Shown here: piece by piece, positions 1 to 11,906 of the stretch
Layout: the number at the start of each line of letters is the position of its first letter
How positions within the stretch are numbered: position 1 is the stretch's first letter
Assembly (NCBI GenBank): GCA_004352715.1
Contig: SCFE01000097.1
Coordinates: 357,584 to 421,583, forward strand
DNA length: 64,000 nucleotides
Source: Hofstenia miamia
Taxonomy: Eukaryota; Xenacoelomorpha; Acoela
Reading direction: 5' to 3'
Position numbers and translations under genes: made by a program
The notes under the pieces: model-generated
Database searches by the model: none
What the model saw: only the letters and a program-made list of their open reading frames with translations
What the model was told of the DNA's origin: nothing

Positions 1-872
1 ATAGTTTGATACATAGTAATGTTTTTGAGTGAAATTTAGTGTTTTAAGAGACAAACTGAAGGTCTTAGACAAAGAATGTGATATTTCAAGTTTATATTTG
101 CAAAGAGAAATGAGAGATACTGAAAGTGTGAGAGCATTTATCAATTGTTTGTGATATGTATTTGAAATATTTTGAAGATGATAAAGATACTTAACACCAG
201 ATGCCATTTTTCTAATTTTTAACCTTAAGAATTGTTTGAAATTTAAATCATTGTCAATTTCAACCCTAAATAGCTGATGGATTCACTTTGCTTTGTTGGC
301 ACATGGTTTACATTAAGTTCAATATTTTTTGTTAGACTTTTGAATGTGTTAAGAGAGAATAATATAAATTGTGTTTTTTCAATATTTACTTTCAGTTGAT
401 TATTTGTGAAATATGTTGTTAGATTGTCAATATCATTTTGCAGGCCTTTAGTTGCCTTAAAAACATTTATATTAGTACTTATAAGACAGGTATCATCTGT
501 ATATTGATAAATTTTACTGTATTTTACATTTTGGGTTATGTCATTCACATAGATTGCAAATAAGATGGGACCTAGAACTGTGCTTTGAGGAACCTCATTG
601 TCAGTTATAATATATTTTGATTTTTTACCATTAAGTCTAACTCTTTCTTTTTGATTTTGAATTGATATTCTGAGGACAGTCAGTATTTACACAGTGAAAA
701 TCATATGTGGCACAGAATTCCTTTAAGGATTTTTTTCAAGATTGTTAAAATAATTTATATTAAAGTCACTAAATACATTTATAGAATAGCACCTGTGATA
801 TTTATCAGTTCCTTATAACATTTGTTTTCAAATGATATAATTTCTATCCAGAGTGATGTAAATGATATCATT
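1..872 (-). mobile_element. LINE remnant (endonuclease + RT, minus strand)
   Basis: This is a decayed non-LTR retrotransposon read on the minus strand. Bases of about 873 down to 673 translate to the end of an APE-type endonuclease (a SDFNINYFNN stretch, matching the usual GDFNI motif). Bases of about 690 down to 243 translate to the reverse transcriptase palm. The order EN then RT is right for a LINE, but most of the endonuclease and the RT fingers are missing, so there is an internal deletion. The endonuclease part is a close relative of the one near 4.8-5.3 kb. The interval 1-242 would be RT thumb or 3' sequence; I see no domain in it. Confidence 0.75.
243..690 (-). pseudogene. LINE reverse transcriptase palm fragment (YTDD)
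   Basis: The minus strand is open from about 690 to a stop at 243. It contains the RT motif VPQSTVLGPILFAIYVNDI, then the catalytic box as YTDDTCLIS, then NNQLKVNIEKTQFILF and ISYLGLKL, which are motifs A-to-thumb landmarks of CR1/Jockey-like RTs. YTDD keeps both catalytic aspartates of the usual YADD. No start codon or N-terminal RT is present, so this is a fragment and not a gene. The similar fragments at 0.9-1.3 kb and 12 kb belong to the same broad LINE type. Confidence 0.75.
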
Positions 873-890
873 TCCCATGCTTAAGACTGT

Positions 891-1322
891 GAAATACTAC
901 AATAGGCCAATGACATTTGTCTTATAAGCTGCCATAAAAATCCATCTATCACCACTGAGACTCTTTCTAAAAGCATGGAAAGCATCTTCTTATACCTGCA
1001 ACAAAATAAACTTACCATCAATAAAGACAAAACACAATTCATCATCTTTTCCAAAAAAAAACAAAAGAAAGATAAAGAAATCAAACTTGAATTGAACTCA
1101 GAAACTAAAATATGGAATATGAAGGCAGTAAAGTACTTGGGAGTAACATTGGATGGTGGTTTCAAATTTAATGAGTTTGTTCAACAGAAAGTGAGAAGAA
1201 TGTCTGCTGCTATTCAATATTTAAAACAAATAAGAGAAATTACTCAGGATAAAGAAATTATACATGCACTAGTGTTGTCACAGTATATGTATGCATGTGA
1301 ATTACTAAATGATATTGTGTAG
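891..1322 (+). pseudogene. LINE reverse transcriptase fragment with destroyed active site
   Basis: Plus-strand RT palm/thumb fragment. The catalytic box reads stop-A-N-D (TAG GCC AAT GAC) followed by ICLIS, so the tyrosine codon has become a stop and the first aspartate an asparagine. Downstream are QNKLTINKDKTQFIIFSKKK and VKYLGVTLDGGFKFNEFV, the usual RT thumb landmarks. It ends at a TAG that starts the 3' tail repeat described next. It lies head-to-head with the minus-strand LINE at 1-872. Clearly non-functional. Confidence 0.75.
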
Positions 1323-1732
1323 CATCATCCAAAATAATCAGAAAAAAGCTGCAAACATCGCAGAAGAGACTAAGATCAAAAAAGTGTTAATTAAAAAATA
1401 TTACAATCAATTAGTTACTATGATTTCAGATTAATTTGTAAAATGCAACCAAGAATAAAATATGTGTCAATAAAAAGATAATTGTATCTGTCAATAAAAA
1501 TACTTTTGACAAAACAACGCTTACGTTATTTTATTGCCACCATCTTGGCAGAAGTTTGAAATTTAAATTGACAGGTACTTCTTTTGAAATACTATAAATA
1601 CATTGAAACTTACTGTAAGCATTTGATAAAGAATTTTATTCAGAATTCTTATTTTTCATCTTATTAACGGTTTGATTACTTAATACAATGTCGAGCTAAT
1701 TGAGCGGTGTTTAGTAGTGGTCTGGATACATC
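1321..1732 (+). repeat. LINE 3' tail repeat, copy 1
   Basis: About 410 bp beginning TAGCATCATCCAAAA directly at the RT stop and ending near GTGGTCTGGAT. The same tail, a few per cent to tens of per cent diverged, follows the RT fragment at 12.3 kb and lies inverted at 15.6-15.9 kb. It contains a stretch around GCCACCATCTTGGCAGA shared by all copies. It is best read as the 3' untranslated region of the LINE family; an unrelated short element that happens to sit beside two RT fragments is the alternative. Confidence 0.6.
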
Positions 1733-1905
1733 ACAGGGAACGATTCTAAGGTCCCTGTGCCAGATCATGAAAGTGCACTTAAGTTAGGTGTAGGGGTTTT
1801 CTCTTGATTAGCCAACTAGCATTTCATTTCTACATGTATCAGATAACTAACTGTCAACAAATGGTTGGATAACCAAACTTTAGGAATTATCTTAATATTG
1901 TTTTA
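1683..1905 (+). repeat. 223-bp repeat abutting left side of gap
   Basis: Starts ATACAATGTCGAGC and runs exactly to the first N. The same 223 bp, with roughly ten substitutions, restarts at the first base after the gap (2906-3128). It holds a hairpin CACAGGGA...TCCCTGTG near 1733-1761. The first 50 bp are shared with the tail repeat at 12.7 kb. Confidence 0.85.
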
Positions 1906-2905
1906 NNNNNNNNNNNNNNNNNNNNNNNNNNNNNNNNNNNNNNNNNNNNNNNNNNNNNNNNNNNNNNNNNNNNNNNNNNNNNNNNNNNNNNNNNNNNNNN
2001 NNNNNNNNNNNNNNNNNNNNNNNNNNNNNNNNNNNNNNNNNNNNNNNNNNNNNNNNNNNNNNNNNNNNNNNNNNNNNNNNNNNNNNNNNNNNNNNNNNNN
2101 NNNNNNNNNNNNNNNNNNNNNNNNNNNNNNNNNNNNNNNNNNNNNNNNNNNNNNNNNNNNNNNNNNNNNNNNNNNNNNNNNNNNNNNNNNNNNNNNNNNN
2201 NNNNNNNNNNNNNNNNNNNNNNNNNNNNNNNNNNNNNNNNNNNNNNNNNNNNNNNNNNNNNNNNNNNNNNNNNNNNNNNNNNNNNNNNNNNNNNNNNNNN
2301 NNNNNNNNNNNNNNNNNNNNNNNNNNNNNNNNNNNNNNNNNNNNNNNNNNNNNNNNNNNNNNNNNNNNNNNNNNNNNNNNNNNNNNNNNNNNNNNNNNNN
2401 NNNNNNNNNNNNNNNNNNNNNNNNNNNNNNNNNNNNNNNNNNNNNNNNNNNNNNNNNNNNNNNNNNNNNNNNNNNNNNNNNNNNNNNNNNNNNNNNNNNN
2501 NNNNNNNNNNNNNNNNNNNNNNNNNNNNNNNNNNNNNNNNNNNNNNNNNNNNNNNNNNNNNNNNNNNNNNNNNNNNNNNNNNNNNNNNNNNNNNNNNNNN
2601 NNNNNNNNNNNNNNNNNNNNNNNNNNNNNNNNNNNNNNNNNNNNNNNNNNNNNNNNNNNNNNNNNNNNNNNNNNNNNNNNNNNNNNNNNNNNNNNNNNNN
2701 NNNNNNNNNNNNNNNNNNNNNNNNNNNNNNNNNNNNNNNNNNNNNNNNNNNNNNNNNNNNNNNNNNNNNNNNNNNNNNNNNNNNNNNNNNNNNNNNNNNN
2801 NNNNNNNNNNNNNNNNNNNNNNNNNNNNNNNNNNNNNNNNNNNNNNNNNNNNNNNNNNNNNNNNNNNNNNNNNNNNNNNNNNNNNNNNNNNNNNNNNNNN
2901 NNNNN
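1906..2905. other. assembly gap (1,000 N)
   Basis: Exactly 1,000 Ns, a conventional size for an unknown gap. Both edges carry the same 223-bp sequence. Confidence 0.99.
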
Positions 2906-3128
2906 ATACAATGTCGAGCTAATTGAGCGGTGTTTAGTAGTGGTCTGGATACATCACAGGGAACGATTCTAGGGTCCTTGTGCCAGACCATGAAAGTGCA
3001 CTTAAGTTAGGTGTAGGGGTTTTCTCTCAATTAGCTGACTAGCATTTCTCTTCTACATGTATCAGATAACTAACTGTCAACAAATGGTTGGATAACCAAA
3101 CCTTAGGAATTATCTTAATATTGTTTTA
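2906..3128 (+). repeat. 223-bp repeat abutting right side of gap
   Basis: Second copy of the sequence at 1683-1905, same orientation, starting at the first base after the gap. The hairpin is less perfect here (TCCTTGTG). Confidence 0.85.
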
Positions 3129-4514
3129 GATCTAAATTGATGACATATAATCAACTGATATAATGACCGTACATGTAGTAATTGTAAATGTAGGTTAGGA
3201 AGTTGTTCAACTAGAACTTATTTAACTAAGCCAATATATTTTGGTAATGGCTACATATAATATTGAATGAACAACTAGTAACAGTTTCCAGTTGCAAATA
3301 GATATAACACTTTTACACAATAGAGATTAAGTCGAGTTGTGCCATGTCTTGAGTAAGCACTGAGCTAATGTAGGGTACACATAAGCTATCTTGATTGAGC
3401 TGAGAAGTGGCACTCAAGTGATGGATGGAGTTGTGAAATTGGATGTGGAGATCCGCTTCAGGCAGATGCCCACTAGAAGATCACCACAGAGGTTACAGCA
3501 TGGCTTCATCACCTAAACAGTGAATAGTTACATGAAAGTTACATAATGTAATGGAAGAAACTAGTCAAGCAGTAACACCAAGTAAATCCTTACCCGCAAT
3601 AACACAGCTAATGTTACAAGATAACAGTAGACAAACAGCGATAAAGCCTGGTAGAGGATATTAAAATTGATATTGCAAATCAGCAAAAGTTAAATACAGT
3701 ATTTAACTGGTGTATTTGCTCTATGTTTAAAACTGACAAACACCAAACAGGTTGCATGATAAAATGTCTATCAATATTATTGCCTCTATATGTTACCAAA
3801 TATATCAGCCTAATTAGAATGTTTAAGATTATACAATCAAAAAATGTAATAAATAAAGTAAACTCATGAACAAATAAGTGTATAAATAATGTCAGAATAA
3901 AAAATAAATGGTGGAAAGGTGCCTTCACTACAAAAGCAATTAAAAATGGAAAAAACTGGAATCAAGAATTTGAAATGCACAAAGGACAACAAGGTTGTGA
4001 AAACATTCTTACATGAGTACAAGTATTATGTGAACAATAAAAGGAAAGCAAAAGCTATAATTGACAGAGATGACTACAAATGGTGCAATTTTTTAAGTTC
4101 CTAATGTATGTATGTGTGTGTTGTGTATTGTTATATTATTTTTTTTTAATTTGTAAAGTAGCTTTGTATATATAATGTTGTACATATTTAGTATTTTTGT
4201 AAATATTATGTTTATATAATCATGTGTATACAAGGCTAAAGTTATAATACAGCTATTGAAGATAAATATATCATGTTCTAATTTACATTCCAATTTACAC
4301 ATTGTATTATGATGAGGGTGCTCGAAATCATTACGATGATGAGATTAAATAAAAACGACCCCAACACAATCACAGAAGAAGAAGTAAGAAATAACATCAG
4401 CTTTTTCTATAAGGATGTGGCAAATACTCGAAGCTTAAGAAAAGTTTGCATGTTCTTTTACCCTGACAATCAAATTAGAGAAGACTTAGCACATACAAGC
4501 AGAGACGTCCAGAA
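3129..4514. other. no recognisable gene
   Basis: AT-rich non-coding sequence. Two short plus-strand reading frames, 3919-4104 (lysine-rich) and 4309-4518 (ending TRSLRKVCMFFYPDNQIRED), have no recognisable domain and no supporting signals. The second abuts sequence related to the LINE at 5.24-5.31 kb, so they may be worn LINE pieces. Confidence 0.5.
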
Positions 4515-5310
4515 ATGAGATATCTGAATTTATTGTTATTGCAATACTTTCATAATTTACTTTCTATTTGTGATTTTTCTAAAATTGGCCCAGCTTTGTT
4601 AATTGGATTTAAATTTCTTTTGAAATCTAATTATTCATACAAGATCCAGATTTTAGTTTTATATTAGTAGTTTTATATATTAGTTTTATTTATTAGTTTT
4701 ATTACTTATATTGGTGCAAAGAGCATGGTCACTGAATGATAAGGATTTTAAGGATAACTCTGACTTTGTTATGAAGTAGTCACCTAAGTTGTTATTCCAA
4801 GTAGGACAGTCAGTATTTACAGTGAAAATCATTTAAGAATTTTTTTCAATATTGTTAAAATAATTTATATTAAAGTCACCAAATACATTTATAGAATAGT
4901 ATGGGTAGGTTATTTTGGGGATTTCATTTCTTATGATTTAGTCAATATGATAATTTTTATTTGGGTTGTATGTGATATTGATGAGTTCCTTATGACATTT
5001 GTTTTCAAATGATATAGTTTCTATCCAAAGTGATTCAAATACAAAATGGTCTAATTCATATTCCAATTTAGGCATGGGTTTTAAACATTTGGAACTATTA
5101 TGAGTCTGCCACCACTACTGAATTGGTTTTTTATGATTTATGTCATCATTTAACCAAGTTTCAGAATATTGCATTTTGCCCAATCTTATTTAAGTTTAGA
5201 AAATCATTTCTTTTTTCAATTGGGACTTCTAGTATTGAGATACACGAATTTATAGTTATTGCAGTAATTAAGTAGTTTTTTCTATTTGTGATTCTTCTAA
5301 AATTGGTCAG
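4515..5310 (-). pseudogene. LINE APE endonuclease fragment
   Basis: Minus-strand translation of about 5310 to 4803 shows, in order, SETWLNDDINHKKPIQ, then FVFESLWIETISFENKCHKE, then NITYNPNKNYHID, then INVFGDFNINYFNNIEKN. These match the endonuclease landmarks (SETWL, E-x-LWIEI, YxPN, GDFNI) of CR1/L2-type LINEs. Stops interrupt it. The segment 673-872 is a shortened relative. Bases 4515-4590 repeat the part at 5238-5310, so the 5' part is itself duplicated around the fragment. Confidence 0.7.
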
Positions 5311-7660
5311 GGGTTAGGTTTAACATCTCCAGGAAGAATTAATCAAACAAAATATGTATTGAAATAATTGAGAAGAAATATTTTGAATTTAATAAATATT
5401 AAGCATAAGATCTTATGGAAATGGCTGTTTATTTTCCAATAAGTCTTAGAGTAAAAACTTTAAATTTGTAGATAAGCTTGCTAAATTTAAGTTTTGTTTT
5501 GTAGTAGTGTTCAGTGGAGATGTATTGTGAGTTGAGTGTGTTAAGTGTGAATTCATATAAGATATAGCTAAATTGTTTAAACAAAGATATGTTAAGAGAT
5601 AGAATATATAAAGTACCCATTTCATTTTTATGGATGTTGAGGACAAGGTGTAGGTAGCAGTGGACAGTGTTTTTGAGAAGATACAGTTTGAGAATATGAG
5701 ATGTTTGCATTGTGAATAGATGGATGAGAAATTTGGTGAATGGAAAGAGAGCCTTTGAGTATTTGAGTAATGCAAGAAACTCCAGAGAAAATGAGATGGA
5801 TTCTATTGTGCTTTACTAAAAAATCAGAGTTTACAATTTGAGGTGAGAGAAGAAATAACTAAGATGGTCATGGCAGATAGACTCTTAATGGTTTCATTGA
5901 ATTCTTTGGTGATGAAGTTTCTTCTAAAATTAGAATCATGACAGATGAGTGTGATCTCCAAGAAGTGAATAGAATTAGGCATGAATTTAGTGGGGATTTG
6001 ATGAATGAGTATTTTTAGTTTGGCTTCAAAAATTAGTATAATGATTCAGCTGAAATTCAGAAGTGCCAACTACTTCCAAACCTAGACATCATGTTGAGAA
6101 ACTAGTTGAAAAATGAAATTGTATGTAACAATTGTTAAGTAGAGAACAGACACTGTTTAATGCTGTATTGTCAGCCCCTTGATTACAATACAATTATGAT
6201 CCTGATTGAATTAAAATGCAGTCAATACATCAACAAAAGGTCATAATTAATTTACATTCAGAGAAATGATAAGATGAATAAAAAATCCAGCAATTATCAT
6301 TGCAATGTGAAACAATTGAAAAAGAAAAGGACCACTAGGAGGAAGTAAATAATTTTACATTAGAATTAATATTTTAATGTCTTTGCTCATCACATGTTTG
6401 CATACTTTACTGCAATGTCCTTAATCAAAGAGGTATCTCTAGACATGTGATGATGTTGTCTCAAACACTAGCTCACATGATTTCTCTAAGAGAACTTACT
6501 TCTGAGTTTGTACTCCTGCACTACTCAAAACTCAGATTGATGGAAGTTTGTTACAAGATTATAACATTTGTAAATCAATGCAAGACCCTATTTGTAGTAT
6601 ATTTGAGTTTCATCTTTTAATCCTACTATTTTATTTTCACAGACAGAGTCCATCACAAATAAACCAGTTCTACACAACAGTATTGAGTTAATTGACCATG
6701 GTTTACTGTATTTGTGTCTCTTGACTATGAGTAGGCATTTAGCTTTAAGTTTATTATCTTAATCACAGAATCTAGTTTTTTTATTTATTGGTTGTATTAT
6801 TTAGCAAGAAATAATGGTTTTACTTTGTGCATGTAAGAACTAGTTTATAATGTTGAGTTTACATAATGTTTTACAAAAATACTACATATAAATTTAATGA
6901 TTTTGAAATAAACATGTTTAAGTAAGCAGTCAAGAATTTAACAACTTTAATTTAATGTTCAATTAGTAAATCACTGTGTATAGATTTAAAGAGCAACAAT
7001 GATTAAAATTCATTCATTTCATAAATATCATTTTCTGCAACTAATAATAATTTAGTGATGATTACCATTACATATAAAATAATAAATTCTACATAGCAAC
7101 AAATTTGAGTTTTTCATGACTTCCATTTGCAAGTTCATGTAAAAGTTGAATTGCATTGCAAGCTTTTAATATAAAACCTCAAATTGCTCAAATTGCAAAA
7201 AAAATTTAGAAAAAATTAATTAATAATTTTATGAGAGTGTAGGAAAATCTGATCTTACCATTACTTTTCCTCAGGCTATCTTTTTTGAGAAGTGACATAG
7301 TCATTATTGGTGCTTCTTTGTGCAATACACAATTAATTTAAATTTGAAATTTAAATGGAAAATAACCTGGATAATTTTTCTAACAACAACCCTTAATGTT
7401 GTATATCAAATATTCCTGCCAGGAAAGAAATAAATTCATTCTCAACTTTTCACCAAAAATTGTTTCAGGTTTGTTTTGTTTGCTACAAATTGGAATTTTT
7501 CAGATTATTAAGAAAATTCAAAACAATAATTGAAACAAATTTTTTATATTTTCTGTTACAGAGAAAGTAGTTGTGGTCTCTTACCATACATCAGTTCACT
7601 GGATTTGATTATTATTTCAAAAGTTGTCACAAATTTATACATATATATATATACATACAT
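5311..7660. other. no recognisable gene
   Basis: AT-rich sequence. The region 5430-6130 has a minus-strand composition that looks vaguely coding (Ser/Thr/Leu-rich frames) but no domain and several frame breaks. I see no RNA gene. A short TA/CA microsatellite lies at about 7636-7655. Confidence 0.5.
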
Positions 7661-7661
7661 A

Positions 7662-8185
7662 CCCAGATAACAATTTAAGGTCTAAACAACATTGTTTTGG
7701 GTTGCTATATGGTTGTTTTATGTGTCAAAAATACAATGTTGTTTTAATGTTGAAATGGTACCATTTCATTGGTCAAAACAACGTTGCTTCAACAATGTCA
7801 CATTTGGTTGCTTTTTGGTTGTTTTTTATTCATGAAACAGCCATATTTTGAGGTCATAACAATGTTGTTTTATGTTGTCACATGCTTGTTTTAGCATTAC
7901 TTTTGTATGCAAAATAAAATTTTATATTGCTAAGCAGTTCAAACATTGCTGTTTAAACAAACACAATCCCAACAAAGGGCAGACCACTATCTTTGAGATA
8001 CTGTTAAGCATATTCAATACAAACATTTGTTAAAGATTTGAATGAATGTCTTGTATATAAATGATAACAATGTGCATAAAAATCTGCCATATTTAACAAA
8101 AATTTAAAACTCTCAAATTAAGCATAATTTTGTAATAGAACTTTCTTAAGTCATGAAAAATCTCTTCAGCTCAATTGTAACTTAT
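7662..8185 (+). mobile_element. TIR element, left part, cut by gap
   Basis: Begins with CCCAGATAACAATTT, which is the exact reverse complement of 13167-13181. The interior (TTGTTTT-rich, bases 7680-7900) is non-coding. Bases 8050-8185 match 12754-12900 in the same orientation. The copy runs into an N gap. Together the two partial copies imply a non-autonomous DNA element with 15-bp perfect terminal inverted repeats. Confidence 0.6.
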
Positions 8186-8578
8186 NNNNNNNNNNNNNNN
8201 NNNNNNNNNNNNNNNNNNNNNNNNNNNNNNNNNNNNNNNNNNNNNNNNNNNNNNNNNNNNNNNNNNNNNNNNNNNNNNNNNNNNNNNNNNNNNNNNNNNN
8301 NNNNNNNNNNNNNNNNNNNNNNNNNNNNNNNNNNNNNNNNNNNNNNNNNNNNNNNNNNNNNNNNNNNNNNNNNNNNNNNNNNNNNNNNNNNNNNNNNNNN
8401 NNNNNNNNNNNNNNNNNNNNNNNNNNNNNNNNNNNNNNNNNNNNNNNNNNNNNNNNNNNNNNNNNNNNNNNNNNNNNNNNNNNNNNNNNNNNNNNNNNNN
8501 NNNNNNNNNNNNNNNNNNNNNNNNNNNNNNNNNNNNNNNNNNNNNNNNNNNNNNNNNNNNNNNNNNNNNNNNNNNNNN
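8186..8578. other. assembly gap (393 N)
   Basis: A gap of non-standard length, so its size was probably estimated. It lies inside the TIR element and ends at a TA microsatellite. Confidence 0.99.

Positions 8579-8609
<31 letters not shown>
8579..8609. repeat. (TA)n microsatellite at gap edge
   Basis: Pure TA dinucleotide run starting at the first base after the gap. Confidence 0.95.
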
Positions 8610-8611
<2 letters not shown>

Positions 8612-9494
8612 TTTCTGTTTTGTTTTCAGATTTGCAAATTTTTACAGAAGTTTTGAATTGTTAAATTTTAACACACATAATTGGCATATTTGGATCCTAA
8701 TCAATTGTTCTGTTTGTCTCATCATTCAAGTAGCATTATTGGTGTTAAGATTAATGGTGGTGATAAACAGTTTGTTTCTCATGTTCATATTCCTAAGTAT
8801 TTCTTTTGCAGTACTATTTATTAGTAGTGCAGTAGCCTCATAAATTATAGCTGGAAAATTAATGTTGACATTGTTGATTGCTTCCCAAAATTTGCTAGAT
8901 AATTCACATTCACACAATGTTTGCTTAGATTCTTCTAGAATTATCAACTTTGATGTTTTTGTAATGGCTTTGACTCCTTTTTAGACCTAAGCTTTCTATT
9001 TAGAAAGTGTCACAACCTGCTATTGTTTAATTTAGGAAGCATTATCAATGAGCAGCACCCTACTGGTATATTAACAATGGACTTAGTTTTGCTCAATTCT
9101 TGGCATGAACTGCCTATCTCACTTAAAACTCATTATAGTATTTTTAATTCTAGCTTTGTGCCTTACTTCTTTAACATCAGCATATTCAAGAAGGTGACCA
9201 CTCCACTAAAGAAGAGGCAGAAGCACAGAAAGAACCCCATCACAGGTTTGGTTTTAGACTACTCAACAACTCTGGATTAATGGCTACATGTTATTGTGTT
9301 TTGCTAGTTTGAGTGTTACCTATCTTATAATGACAACATAGTTTCTAGTTTTATACTTAACAATAATAAAATTTTGCTTAGTTTTTCAATACCTTTGGAT
9401 AATTACTGGTGATTAAAACTTAATGAAAGAAAGATTTTACTGTGGTTTCTCAACCCAACTTGTTGACAGAGTAAGATTCAAACCTTAGACTTAG
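8610..9494. other. no recognisable gene
   Basis: Short frames at 8658-8843 (+) and 9023-9280 (+) have no domain or splice context. Nothing else seen. Confidence 0.5.
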
Positions 9495-9785
9495 TGTAGA
9501 ATCACAGGGGAACTCTGGCTGCTCTAGTGGTAAGATCAAAGGTTGCAAAGGCTACCATTGTAGAGAGTGACCTGCATTCCAGCAAGAGAAATAAGCATTG
9601 GTGGTTCACTGATTTACTTAAGAAAAACAGAAATCATCCATACAGAACAGACTTCCAGCAGTGACCAATTCACATGGCATCACACCAGAGCCATATCCAT
9701 GAAACCATCCTCACTCATCAAGGTGCTAATTGTGTGTCTCAAGTATTAATTTCTAGCTCAATAAACAATTTAGCTCAGAGTTCTG
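9495..9785 (+). repeat. dispersed ~290-bp repeat, copy 1
   Basis: Begins GTAGAATCACAGGGG and ends near TTTAGCTCAGAGTTCTG. A related copy lies at 21064-21333, with scattered substitutions and indels. A stretch near the start, GGCTGCTCTAGTGGTAAGA, resembles a tRNA A box, but I find no good B box, so a SINE origin is only a possibility. Confidence 0.6.
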
Positions 9786-10114
9786 TTATCTCAACTCATG
9801 TAAATAAATAACAAACAAAAGGCACATAATTGCTGTGCATTCATGTTTGCCAACTGCATAGTATATTTTCAGTGTGTTAAAATTATGTGCATGTACAAAA
9901 TGAAATGATCAAATTAACAGTTGTTACTCCCTATACTTAATCATAGCCATAACCTAAAATGACCAAGATTTGGGCTGTCACCTTCAAAGAGCTATTTATC
10001 ACCCCAGGTCCAGTGCAGTTTCCTCCCAAAGTTTTGCAAGATCTTAAGCAGAAATTATCATACTAAAATCCATAAAGAAACCTAAAGGGGGTTTGCATAT
10101 AACTACATCAGAGA
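9786..10114. other. no recognisable feature
   Basis: AT-rich sequence with no supported feature. Confidence 0.5.
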
Positions 10115-11185
10115 AGACCAAACACATTTGAAGTAAGACAAATTATATTGTGCATTTACTACAAGTTCCTCAAGTATTTATTACAGCTTTGTAAATTATT
10201 ACCTGCTTAATGTTTACAACTTGCATATGAGTTCCCTTGCAAAATTAAATGAGCAATTACACATAGGTTTGATTTGAGGGGACAAATAATAAATTGTTCA
10301 AATTAACTGCACTTGAAAATATACAAATTGATTAAAAAGAAATTGATATAAATTGATAGCATCAAGTTACAAAGTATGACGTCCTCATGACGTAATTCCA
10401 ATTTTCTGAGTGCCAAAATAATTAAAGAATAAAGTCAAAAAAACAGAGGCCCTGAGTGACTCTACATTAGTAAAAGCATTGTACTAATTTGATTACAATT
10501 TATACAATTCATTCAAATAACACTGAAAAAACTTGTTACTATAAAAGGCATAAGTTTAAATAATGCCTCATCAGACTTGAACAACTTTGATTTAACTATG
10601 GTTTCACAATTATTGAGCTGAAATGTAAACAGAAAAAATGAGCAATCATTTATTTATAATTCTGTTCAATTATTTACTTGCAACTTGTCATTCAATTTGA
10701 ATAATTATCTCTAAATATAAACATAATAACTTGTTATTAAATCAAAAGCTTGATAAATTTTGTTATATTTAAAGACAGAGGATTGTGCAATCAAAAGATT
10801 AAACTCCTACAATTCAACCTAGATTTATGTTAGTGTCTTGTTGACAACATCACTTCATAATGTTGGGAATTAGTGTAGTGTCACTCAGGGCCCTTATTTT
10901 TTATTTTATTTAACTAATGGCACTCTCCTTTTATTAATTCAGTGCTAATTCTTGATTAATTTAGTTATGTTAATGATTTTTAGTGTTTTTGAACTTAAGT
11001 TTCAAATTTGTTATTAATTGTCCCCTCAATCAAGTTGAACATGTAATTGCTCATTTGAATTGTGAGGGAAATTGAAGAGAATTTTGTAAAACTGTAAATA
11101 TTTACCTTGTTCTTGTATAAAAGTAGAAAAATCATTGTAGCAAATGTAAAATAAATTTTGTCTTGCTGGATACCATTTGCTTTTT
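10115..11185. repeat. long inverted repeat (foldback-like element)
   Basis: The left arm (about 10115-10470) is matched by the reverse complement of the right arm (about 10860-11185). Aligned landmarks from outside to inside are AAGACAAATTATATTG with AAGACAAAATTTATTT, then AAATGAGCAATTACA in both, then TTGAGGGGACAA in both, then GAGTGCC, then GGCCCTGAGTGAC followed by CTACA in both. The arms are collinear but imperfect. The loop of about 390 bp (10471-10859) is AT-rich and non-coding. I see no transposase. An RNA across it could form a long hairpin. Confidence 0.7.
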
Positions 11186-11906
11186 TTTATATTTAATATC
11201 TCTAACCCTTTTTAGCTATGGTATTGATTTAATAAGAATGCATTTGTAAGATCCAGCAATAATGTGGGAGGAACTCCACTGTGCCTGGGGCAATAACTTG
11301 CTCCTTGACAGATGGTAGCCCATATTGTGGTTGCTTTAGGGCTAAGTATATGTATAGGAAATAAAAACTGTTAACATTGATCAGCACAATGCAAATATAA
11401 TATGCTGCTGGCAAATGAGAATACATGGCAATTACATGTGAATATATTTTATTAAATGAGCTGAGATAAGAAGAACACTGAGCTAAATTTGTTTATTGAG
11501 CTAGAAATGAATACTAGAGACTCACAATTAGCACCTTGGCATGTAAGAATGGTTTTTCATGATTTGGCTTCAGTGTGATGCTGTGTGAATTGGTTGCTAT
11601 CTGGAATGTCTTCTTGAGGAATGGTTTTGGTTCTTTCTATAGTGAAATTGGCAAACTACCAATGTTCATTTGTTTGGTTGGAATATGGGTCACTCTTGGC
11701 AATGGTAAATCTTTGCAACCTTCAGCCTGTACTATGTGTTACCCAGTGCCATTTGAGCTGTTAGATGCTCCTGTGATTCTACATTAGGGTGCTTAATATT
11801 TTCCCCAAATGTCAAATGTGCTCAAGCATGCATCAATCTAATTAATAAATAATGAATAAAATAATAAGAAAATAAATTCTAACTGTGAACATTTTCACAA
11901 ACATAA
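11186..11906. other. no recognisable gene
   Basis: Short frames only (11229-11426 minus, 11575-11787 plus), without domains or splice context. Confidence 0.5.

Noticed and set aside
1865-2926. Long open frames of unknown residues across the N gaps (also at 8.2, 21.3, 25.5 and 57.7 kb)
   Set aside because: They exist only because N is not read as a stop; no coding information.
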